Shown here one piece after another: positions 11,701 through 23,700 of a stretch of DNA of 64,000 bases. The notes under the pieces were generated by a model. That model saw only the letters and a list, made by a program, of their open reading frames with translations. It was not told the origin of the DNA and did not search any database. Positions within the stretch are counted from its first letter, which is position 1. Every line of letters begins with the position of its first letter. The stretch comes from Ianthella basta (lineage: Eukaryota > Porifera > Demospongiae > Verongiida > Ianthellidae), in contig OZ025886.1 in the NCBI GenBank assembly GCA_964019415.1, forward strand, positions 1,611,384 through 1,675,383, given 5' to 3'. The position numbers and the translations under genes are program-made.

Positions 11701-14700
11701 TACACCTGTGCTGTGACCTGTGCAGCCAGGGGAGTGGAGTTTGGTATGATTGCAGTAAATCTGCAAAACACTATTGGGGTGTTTGCCTTCGGTAAGTTCA
11801 GAATACATTTACCACACTGTTTAGCTGCCAGCACACACTGAGCAGTGTGTTGTCCTGTCATTCAACTCAGAACCCCCCAGTGCACCTAATGGCCTGTCTG
11901 CTATCATCACGCCAAATGACACGTCACCAGTGACAGCCGTCATCTCCTGGACAGCCTTGGCAGACAATGTTACTGGGATTCCCCCAGGAGGGAACCAAGC
12001 CTTGAGATACTTTGTGAAAGTGAGTAACAGCACTTCCGCAGTGTTGTTCAGTGCTACAGTGGACCACCCAACTAACACAGTGGAGGCATCCAACCTGCCA
12101 GCATGTGAGAACCTGACTGTGTCAGTGGCAGCAGAGAACCTGTTCTTCAATGGAACCCCTGCCAGTGAAGACTTCATGACACTGGAGCCAGGTTGGTAAC
12201 ATGCAATAGCATTGCCAATTTCCCACACATTCATGCATACATGTACATGCCAGTGACTGCAAAGAAGATGTTCTTCAGTGGAATGCCTCTCCTACTGACT
12301 TCATGAAGTGGAACCAGGTTAACAGATAGGGTAGTTACCAGTTATCTTGTGCAATGTAAGATGCTAACCCACTTGCCATTGTCATTTGTTGTTCCTTGTC
12401 AGTTTTCATACCCTGCATACTCTATTCTCACTGTTTCTCTACTACCAGTCCTACCCACAGTCATAGTGTCACCTGATAAGCCTGTCACAGCCTCTGGTAA
12501 CAATATTCAGCTCAACTGCTCATGGACCACCTCAGCATACTATGCTGCATGGTACAGGGATGGTGTGCTGATTTATGAGGAAGATCTAGCTGCCCCCTCC
12601 ATCTTGATGGCACCCCCACAAGGGATCACTGTTGACAGCAGCTATACGATGATGATTTCCACACTGACCATTCAAATGGCTGAATTCAGTGACAGTGGCA
12701 GCTACACCTGTGCTGTGAGCTGTGGGGCAAAGGAAGTGCAGTTTGGCATGATCCCAGTGAATCTGCAAGACACTTCTGATGTGTGTGTCTATGGTAAGTG
12801 CTAGTATGAATATTCCATTCCTTCTGTTGCAAGTGAATTCTGTGAAGAGCGCACAACACTTTTCTGTCTCTGCCCCTCCTTAGGACGTCCCGCTCCACCC
12901 AATGAGCTGTCTGCTGTCATCAGTCCAGATGACACATCACCAGTGACAGCCGTCATCTCCTGGATGGCCTTGATGGGCAATGCTACAGGGATTCCCCCAG
13001 GAGAGAACCAAACCTTGAGGTACTTTGTAGAAGTGAGTAACAGCACTTCAGCAGTGTTGTTCAGTGCTACAGTGGACCACCCAACTAACACAGCAGAGGC
13101 ACCCAACCTGCCAGCATGTGAGAACCTGACTGTGTCGGTGACAGCAGAGAATCTGTTCTTCAATGGAACCCCTGACAGTGAAGACTTCATGACAGTGGAG
13201 CCAGGTTGGTAGCAGAGAGGACATTTACCAATTTCCCACTCATGCATGGCCTACGAGCAGTGGACAAATGACTGTCTCTGGAATTGTTAATTATTGTAAA
13301 TTGTAAATTTTTGTTCTCGATTATTCTGTCTGTACCTGGTACTGTATACCATTTATACTAGTTGCTTTGTCCAAGTTGTGAGCATGGAACTGTTGTTTCC
13401 CTAGCTGTCTTGCCGCAAACATTCCTCATGGTCAACAAGAGCATTGGCACACTTTATTGCTAAACTGGTACCAAAATGGTGTTAATTTGCTGATAATGCC
13501 TCCTGATTCTTGCCAATGATGCTAACAGTTGAGCATCGTCTAACACTGGGAGCTACTTATACGAATGAGAATCATTAAATCATAAATATGCAGCAAAACA
13601 GCTATTTTGGAAGTTGAGCAGGCATATCAGCATCAAATTCAACTGTGTGCATGTAGTTTGTATGAAAGAGCATCTTCCAATGAGTGACATTTACCAACAC
13701 ACTGTGTGCTCTAATGTGCCTTCTCCAGTTTTACCAACAGTCAATGTGTCAACTGTGGAGTCCACAGCAGACTATTTGGCTGGCAGCAATATCTCTCTCG
13801 TGTGCTCATGGAACACCTCAGTGTACTATGTTGCATGGTACAAGGATGGAGTGCTGCTCTATCAAGAAGATCTGGCAGCTCCATATGTCCTGATGGCACC
13901 CCAACAAGGGATCTGCATTGCCAGTGACTTCTCACTGATGATGTCCACCCTGATCATTGACAATGCCACATTGGATGACGGTGGCAACTACACCTGTGCT
14001 GTGACCTGTGGGGCCAGGGAAGTGGAGTTTGGTATGATTGCAGCCAATCTGCAGGACATCACTGAGGTGTTTGTCTATGGTAAGTGTACGTCGTTTCAAG
14101 TATCTCGTTCCTCCTGTGCAAGTCAACCTACCAAAGGATGTTTTTATGGACTTGTCTGATGCTTTGCTCAGAACCTCCTGATGCCCTCAGCAATGTGACG
14201 GCTGTCATCAAACCAGATGACACCAAACCAGTGACAGCTGATATCTCCTGGTTGCCTTTGATGGGCAGTGCTACTGGGATTCCCCCTGGAGGGGCCCAAG
14301 TCTTGAGCTACTGCATTGAAGTGAGTAACAGCACTTCAGCAGTGTTGTTCACTGATACAGTGGACCACCCAAATAACTCAGTGGAGGCATGTAACCTTCC
14401 AGCATGTGAAAGTCTTACTGTGTCAGTGACTGCAAAGAACATGTTCTTCAATGGAATGCCTGCTCATACAAACTTCATGACAGTGGAGCCAGGTTAGCAG
14501 ATGGGGAAGTTAGAAGATATCTTAATGTGAGATGTTTAAACCACTTGCCTTTGTTGTTTTGTTGTGCCTTGGCAATTTATTTACTAATATATAATAATCT
14601 GTTCTACTACTCTACTACCAGTCCCACCTACAGTCACAGTGTCACCTGATAGGGTTGATGCAGCCTCCGGTACCAATATCCAGCTAAAGTGCACATGGAG

Positions 14701-17700
14701 CACTTCGGTGTACTATGCTGCATGGTACAAGAATGGTGTATTGATCTACAAGGAAGATCTGGCAACTCCCTCTGTCCAGATGGGATCCCAACAAGGGATC
14801 AATGTTAATAGTAGCTATGCAATGATGATGTCCACTCTGACTATTGTTAATGCCACATTGGATGACAGTGGCAGCTACACCTGTGCTGTGAGCTGTGAGG
14901 CATTGAGGGGCAATTTTAGTGAGATTACAGCAAATCTGCGAAACACTTCGGATGTGTTTGTGTATGGTAAGTGCTATAGTATGACTTCTTTCATTCCTTC
15001 AACTGCAAGTGAACAACAGGGAAGACAATATATTGTTAATCTTTTCTCTTCCACATTTTAGAACTTCCTGCTGGACCCACTGGTCTGTCAGTTGTCATCA
15101 GATCAGATGACTCAATGCCAGTGACTGCAGTCATCTCCTGGATGGCATTGCGTGACAATGCTACAGGGATTCCCCCTGGTGGGAACACAAGTTTGAGGTA
15201 CTTCGTGGAAGTGAGTAACAGCACTTCAGCAGTGTTGTTCAGTGCTACAGTGGACCACCCAACTAACACAGTGGAGGCACCCAACCTGCCAGCATGCAAG
15301 AATCTGACTGTGTCAGTGACAGCAGAGAACTTGTTCTTCAATAGAACCCCTGTCAGTAAAGACTTCATAACAGAGGAGCCAGGTTAGCAGCAGTTTTTGA
15401 GTCTATTTGATGCTTTGTATATTATGGGATATTCATTCAGGCCTGTACACGTGGGCGGGAGGGTGGAGTTCATTAGGTTAGTACAGTATGTACAACCTCC
15501 CTCTAGGACCTGTGGTGTATAATATTCAGAACCTAACTGTTTCATAATTGTCCAAGTTCTTAATGAGGATAAGAAACATTGCTCATTTAAGCTTCGTCAC
15601 TCTGTTCCAGCAGTTCCAGTACATATTAATGACCATTTATACACGTCTTCCATCTTGTTTTAACATCTTTGGTCGGAATATTTCAATTGTGTTATTACTT
15701 ACTAGGTTGTAACCCCCTTTTCAAAAACCAGCAATGGACCTATACGTATGTATGTACTCCCAGATTAATTTACATTCTTTTATTTGGTAATGTTCACTCT
15801 CTTGCTCTCCCTCTAGCTTCACCTACAGTCACTGTATCACCTGATACAAATGCCGCAGCCTCATATAACAACATCCCACTCCAGTGCACATGGGACATCA
15901 CAGTGTACTGCATTGCATGGTACTACAATGGTGTTCTGATCTACAAGGAGTATTTTGCCCCACCATTCTTCCGGATGGGACCCCCACAAGGGATCTATAT
16001 TGCCAGCGACTTCACATTGATGATGTCCAACCTGACCATTGACAATGCCACATTGGATGACAGCGGCAACTACACCTGTGCTGTGACCTGTGGGGCCAGG
16101 GGAGTGGAGTTTGATATGATTGCAGCCAATCTGCAGGACACCACTGAGGTGTTTGTCTATGGTAAGTGTACTACTAAACACTTGCTACAGACCAGTGTGA
16201 TATACTAAGATATACGTATCATAGTACAATTCTTTATCATTACTGTACTTGACTGTGCCTCATTTAGAACCTCCCAGTGCACCCATTGGTCTGTCAGCTG
16301 TCATCACACCAAATGACACGTCACCAGTGACAGCCGTCATCTCCTGGGTGGCCTTGATGGACACTGCTACAGGGATTCCCCCAGGAGGGAACCAAATTTT
16401 GAGGTACTTTGTGGAAGTGAGTAACAGCACTTCCGCAGTGTTGTTCAGTACTACAGTGGACCACCCAACTAACACAGTGGAGGCACCCAACCTGCCAGCA
16501 TGTGAGAACCTGACTGTGTCAGTGACAGCAGAGAACCTGTTCTTCAATGGAACCCCTGCCAGTGAAGACTTCATGACAGTGGAGCCAGGTTGGTAGCAGA
16601 GAGGGAGTGTTTATCAATTTTCCACACATGCATGCACTCATGTACATGTGATACTGAAGCAGTGGTACTGCATACCATTTACACCGGTTGCTCTGTCCAA
16701 GTTGTGAGTATAGAATCATTGTTCCCTAGCTGTCTTGCTCTGAACATTCCTCATGGTCAAAACAGCATTGGCACACTATATTTCTAAACTGCAGCTGTTG
16801 CCAAATTGGTGACAATTCACTAATAATGCCTCCTATTCTTGCCAATAAAATGACTCTAACAGTTGACCACGGTCTGACATTAGGAACTCTTTATATAAAA
16901 TGAGAAATATGATCATAAATGTGCAGCAAACAGCTATTTTGGAAGTTGAGCAGGCATATCAGCATCAAATGCAACTGTGTGCATGTACTTTGTATGAAAG
17001 AGCATCTTCCAATGTTTGACATCTACCAACACACTGTGTGTTCTATTGTGCCTTCTCCAGTTCTGCCAACAGTCAGTGTGTCAACTGTGGAGTCCACAGC
17101 AGACTATCCGGCTGGCAGCAACATCTCTCTCGTGTGCTCATGGAACACCTCAGTGTACTATGTTGCATGGTACAAGGATGGTGGGCTGCTCTATGATGAA
17201 GACCTGGCAACTCCATATGTCCTGATGGCACACCTACAAGGGATCTACATTGCCAGTGACTTCTCACTGATGATGTCCACTCTGATCATTGACAATGCTA
17301 CATTGGATGACAGTGGCAACTACACCTGTGCTGTGACCTGTGGGGCCAGGGGAGTGGAGTTTGGTATGATTGCAGCCAATCTGCAGGACACCACTGAGGT
17401 GTTTGTCTATGATAAGACTTTGTACTAAATCCACTTCATCACACTGTTCAGCTGCCAACATGAACAGAGCTGCAGTGTGTAAATTGCCCTGTCATCCTAC
17501 TCAGAATCTCCCAGTACACCCAATGGTTTGTCAGCTGACATTAATTCCAGTGACACATCACCAGTGACAGCTGTCATTGACTGGATACCCTTGATGGACA
17601 ATTCCATGTATACGGGGACTCCCCTTGGTGGGAACCAAGCCTTGAGGTACTTTGTGGAAGTGAGTAACAGCACTTCAGCAATGTTGTTCAGTGCTACAGT

Positions 17701-20700
17701 GGACCACCCAACTAACACAGTGGAGGCACCCAACCTCCTAGTATGTGAGAACCTGACTGTGTCAGTGACAGCAGAGAACCTGTTCTTCAATGGAACCCCT
17801 GCCAGTGAAGACTTCATGACAGTGGAGCCAGGTTGGTATAGCAGAGAGGGCATTTGCCAACTTCCTACAATGCATGCACACATGTACATGTGATACTGAA
17901 GCAGTCTGGGCAAAGGTTGGATGGCATGGTACTCTATGTGAAGTAGCTCAAAATGCAAATTTCACTGTTAATTGTTTAGAGTAGCAGTAAGTGGATGCAT
18001 TGGAGGTGTGAGGGCAATTTTGAATGGCCTATGGGCAGTGGACAAATGACTCTGTCTCTGAAACTGTTATTATTCTGTCTGTACCTGGTACTATATACCA
18101 TTTATACCAGTTGCTTTGTCCAAGTTGTGAGCATGGAACTGTTGTTTCCCTGGCTGTCTTACTGTGAACATTCCTCCTGATCAATAACAGCATTGGCACG
18201 CTTTATTGCTAAACTGGAACCTAATTGGTGGTAATTCACTGATAATGCCTCCTGTTCTTGCCAATAAAATGATGCTAACAGTTGACCACGGTCTGACATA
18301 AGGAGCTACTTATGCAAATGAGAATCATTATCATGAATATGTAGCAAAACAGCTATTTTGGATGTTGAGCAGGCGTCAGCAGCAACTGCAACTGTGTGTA
18401 TGTAGTTTGTATATGAAAGAGCATCTTCCAACGAGTGACATTTACCAACACACTGTGTGTTCTAATGTGCCTTTTCCAGTTCTGCCAACAGTCAGTGTGT
18501 CAACTGTGCAGTCCACATCAGACTATCCGGCTGGCAGCAACATCTCTCTCGTGTGCTCATGGAACACCTCAGTGTACTATGTTGCATGGTACAAGGATGG
18601 TGGGCTGCTCTATGATGAAGATCTGGCAGCTCCATATGTCCGGATGGGACCCCAACAAGGGATCTACATTGCCAGTGACTTCTCACTGATGATGTCTACC
18701 CTGATCATTGACAATGCTACATGGGATGACAGTGGAAACTACACTTGTGCTGTGACCTGTAGAGCCAGGGGAATAGAGGACACCACTGAGGTGTTTGTTT
18801 ATGGTAAGTGTATGTGGTTTCAAATATCTCATTCCTCCCTATGCAAGTCAACCTACCAAAGGATGTTTTTATGGACTTGTCTGATGCTTTGCTCAGAACC
18901 TCCTGATGCCCCCAGCAATGTGACGGCTGTCATCAAACTAGATGACACCAAACCAGTGACCGCTGTTATCTCCTGGTTGCCTTTGATGGGCAGTGCTACT
19001 GGGATTCCCCCTGGAGGGGCCCAAGCCTTGAGATACTGCGTTAAAGTGAGTAACAGCACTTCAGCAGTGTTGTTCACTGATACAGTGGACCACCCAAATA
19101 TCTCGGTGGAGGCGTGTAACCTTCCAGCGTGTGAGAACCTGACTGTGTCGGTGACAGCAGAGAACCTGTTCTTCAACGGAACCCCTGCCAGTGAATACTT
19201 CATGACAGTTGAGCCAGGTTAGTAGCAGAGATTGCATTTGCTAGTTTCCCACACATGCATGCATGTACATGCCAGTGACTAAAAAACATGTTCTTCAGTG
19301 GAATGCCTGCTCTCACTGACTTCATGACAGAGGAGCCAGGTTAGCACATGGGGGAGTTACCAGTTATCATGTGCAATGTAAGATGCTAACCCACTTGCCT
19401 TTATCATTAATTTATGTTGTTCCTTGTCAATTTGCCCTACATACTCTCTTCTGTATCTCTACTTCCAGTCCCAGCTACAGTCACAGTGTCACCTGATAAG
19501 CCTGTCACATCCTCTGGTAACAGTGTCCAGCTCAACTGCTCATGGACCACCTCAGTGTACTATGCTGCATGGTACAGGGATGGTGCACTGATCGATGGGG
19601 AAGACTTAGCTGCCCCCTACATCTTGATGGCACCCCCACAAGGGATCACTGTTGACAGCAGCTATACAATGATGATTTCCACACTGACTATTGAAATGGC
19701 TGAATTCAGTGACATTGGCAGCTACACCTGTGCTGTGAGCTGTGGGGCAAAGGGAGTGCAGTTTGGCATGATCCCATTGAATTTGCAAGACACTTCTGAT
19801 GTGTGTGTCTATGGTAAGTGCTAGTATGAGTATTCCATTCCTTCTGTTGCAAGTGAATTCTGTAAAGAGCGTGCAATGCTTTTCTGTCTCTGCACCTCCT
19901 TAGGACGTCCTGCTCCACCCAATGGGCTGTCTGCTGTCATCAATCTAGATGACACATCACCAGTGACAGCTAACATCTCCTGGATGGCCCTGATGGGCAA
20001 TGCTACAGGGATTCCCCCAGGAGAGAACCAAACCTTAAGGTACTTTGTAGAAGTGAGTAACAGCACTTCCGCAGTGTTGTTCAGTGCTACAGTGGATCAC
20101 CCAACTAACACAGCAGAGGCACCCAACCTGCCAGCATGTGAGAACCTGACTGTGTCGGTGACAGCAGAGAACCTGTTCTTTAATGGAACAGCTGCCTTTG
20201 AAGACTTCCTGACAGTGGAGCCAGGCTGGTAGCAGAGAGGACATTACCAATTTCCCACACATGCATGCCAACATGTTTCACAGTTAAGTGGTTAGAGTAG
20301 CAGTAAGTGGATGTATTGAAGGCGTGAGGGCAATTTTGAATGGCCTATAGCTAGCTACGGGGAGTGGACAAATGACTGTCTCCGAAATTGTTAATTATTG
20401 TAAATCATTTTTGTTCTCGATTATTCTGTCTGTACCTGGTATTATATACCATTTTATACCAGTTGCTTTGTGAGCATGGAACTGTTGTTTCCCTAGCTGA
20501 CTTGCTGTGAACATTCCTCCTGGTCAACAAGAGCATTGGCACGCCTTAATGCTAAACTGGAACCAATTGGTGGTAATTCACTGATAATGCCTCCTGTTCT
20601 TGCCAATAAAATGATGCTAACAGTTGACCACGGTCTGACATAAGGAGCTACTTATGCAAATGAGAATTATTATCATGAATATGTAGCAAAACAGCTATTT

Positions 20701-23700
20701 TGGATGTTGAGCAGGCGTCAGCAGCAACTGCAACTGTGTGTATGTAGTTTGTATATGAAAGAGCATCTTCCAACGAGTGACATTTACCAACACACTGTGT
20801 GTTCTAATGTGCCTTTTCCAGTTCTGCCAACAGTCAGTGTGTCAACTGTGCAGTCCACATCAGACTATCCGGCTGGCAGCAACATCTCTCTCGTGTGCTC
20901 ATGGAACACCTCAGTGTACTATGTTGCATGGTACAAGGATGGTGGGCTGCTCTATGATGAAGATCTGGCAGCTCCATATGTCCGGATGGCACCACCACAA
21001 GGGATCTACATTGCCAGTGACTTCTCACTGATGATGTCCACTCTGATCATTGACAATGCCACATGGGATGACAGTGGAAACTACACTTGTGCTGTGACCT
21101 GTAGAGCCAGGGGAATAGAGGACACCACTGAGGTGTTTGTTTATGGTAAGTGTAGGTGGTTTCAAATATCTCATTCCTCCCTATGCAAGTCAACCTACCA
21201 AAGGATGTTTTTATGGACTTGTCTGATGCTTTGCTCAGAACCTCCTGATGCCCCCAGCAATGTGACGGCTGTCATCAAACCAGATGACACCAAACCAGTG
21301 ACCGCTGTTATCTCCTGGTTGCCTTTGATGGGCAGTGCTACTGGGATTCCCCCTGGAGGGGCCCAAGCCTTGAGATACTGCGTTAAAGTGAGTAACAGCA
21401 CTTCAGCAGTGTTGTTCACTGATACAGTGGACCACCCAAATATCTCGGTGGAGGCGTGTAACCTTCCAGCGTGTGAGAACCTGACTGTGTCGGTGACAGC
21501 AGAGAACCTGTTCTTCAACGGAACCCCTGCCAGTGAATACTTCATGACAGTTGAGCCAGGTTAGTAGCAGAGATTGCATTTGCTAATTTCCCACACATGC
21601 ATGCATGTACATGCCAGTGACTGAAAAACATGTTCTTCAGTGGAATGCCTGCTCTCACTGACTTCATGACAGAGGAGCCAGTTTAGCACATGGGGGAGTT
21701 ACCAGTTATCATGTGCAATGTAAGATGCTAACCCACTTGCCTTTATCATTTTGTTGTTCCTTGTCAGTTTGCATACCCTACATACTCTCTTCTGTATCTC
21801 TACTTCCAGTCCCAGCTACAGTCACAGTGTCACCTGATAAGCCTGTCACATCCTCTGGTAACAGTGTCCAGCTCAACTGCACATGGAACACCTCAGCATA
21901 CTATGCTGCATGGTACAAGAATGGTGCACTGATCTATGAGGAAGACTTAGCTGCCCCCTACATCTTGATGCAACCCCCACAAGGGATCACTGTTGACAGC
22001 AGCTATACGATGATGATATCCACACTGACCATTGAAATGGCTGAATTCAGTGACAGTGGCAGCTACACCTGTGCTGTGAGCTGTGGGGCAAAGGGAGTGC
22101 AGTTTGGCATGATCCCATTGAATTTGCAAGACACTTCTGATGTGTGTGTCTATGGTAAGTGCTAGTATGAGTATTCCATTCCTTCTGTTGCAAGTGAATT
22201 CTGTAAAGAGCGTGCAATGCTTTTCTGTCTCTGCACCTCCTTAGGACGTCCTGCTCCACCCAATGAGCTGTCTGCTGTCATCAATCAAGATGACACATCA
22301 CCAGTGACAGCTAACATCTCCTGGATGGCCCTGATGGGAAATGCTACGGGGATTCCCCCAGGAGAGAACCAAACCTTGAGGTACTTTGTAGAAGTGAGTA
22401 ACAGCACTTCAGCAGTGTTGTTCAGTGCTACAGTGGACCACCCAACTAACACAGTGGAGGCACCCAACCTGCCAGCATGTGAGAACCTGACTGTGTCGGT
22501 GACAGCAGAGAACCTGTTCTTTAATGGAACAGCTGCCTTTGAAGACTTCCTGACAGTGGAGCCAGGTTGGTAGCAGAGAGGACATTACCAATTTCCCACA
22601 CATGCATGCCAACATGTTTCACAGTTAAGTGGTTAGAGTAGCAGTAAGTGGATGTATTGAAGGCGTGAGGGCAATTTTGAATGGCCTATAGCTAGCTACG
22701 GGGAGTGGACAAATGACTGTCTCCGAAATTGTTAATTATTGTAATTCATTTTTGTTCTCGATTATTCTGTCTGTACCTGGTATTATATACCATTTTATAC
22801 CAGTTGCTTTGTGAGCATGGAACTGTTGTTTCCCTAGCTGTCTTGCTGTGAACATTCCTCCTGGTCAACAAGAGCATTGGCACGCTTTATTGCTAAACTG
22901 GAACCAATTGGTGGTAATTCACTGATAATGCCTCCTGTTCTTGCCAATAAAATTATGCTAACAGTTGACCACGGTCTGACATAAGGAGCTACTTATGCAA
23001 ATGAGAATCATTATCATGAACATGTAGCAAAACAGCTATTTTGGATGTTGAGCAGGCGTCAGCAGCAACTGCAACTGTGTGCATGTAGTTTGTATGAAAG
23101 AGCATCTTCCATTGTGTGACATCTACCAACACACTGTGTGTTCTAATGTGCCTTTTCCAGTTCTGCCAACAGTCAGTGTGTCAACTGTGCAGTCCACATC
23201 AGACTATCCGGCTGGCAGCAACATCTCTCTCATGTGCTCATGGAACACCTCAGTGTACTATGTTGCATGGTACAAGGATGGAGTGCTGCTCTATGATGAA
23301 GATCTGGCAGCTCCATATGTCCTGATGGCACCACCACAAGGGATCTACATTGCCAGTGACTTCTCACTGATGATGTCCACTCTGATCATTGACAATGCCA
23401 CATGGGATGACAGTGGAAACTACACTTGTGCTGTGACCTGTAGAGCCAGGGGAATAGAGGACACCACTGAGGTGTTTGTTTATGGTAAGTGTATGTGGTT
23501 TCAAATATCTCATTCCTCCCTATGCAAGTCAACCTACCAAAGGATGTTTTTATGGACTTGTCTGATGCTTTGCTCAGAACCTCCTGATGCCCCCAGCAAT
23601 GTGACGGCTGTCATCAAACCAGATGACACTAATTCAGTGACCGCTGTTATCTCCTGGTTGCCTTTGATGGGCAGTGCTACTGGGATTCCCCCTGGAGGGG

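Larger units (their letters stand above)
18480..20821 (+). repeat. Tandem block copy I (Ig-7 to Fn3-9)
   Basis: Four exons plus introns, period 2,342 bp to the next copy. Order: A-type Ig, EPPDA Fn3, relic, B-type Ig, GRP Fn3, long intron. Confidence 0.9.
20822..23160 (+). repeat. Tandem block copy II (Ig-9 to Fn3-11)
   Basis: 2,339 bp. Introns are as similar to copy I as exons are, so the whole block was duplicated recently. Confidence 0.9.
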
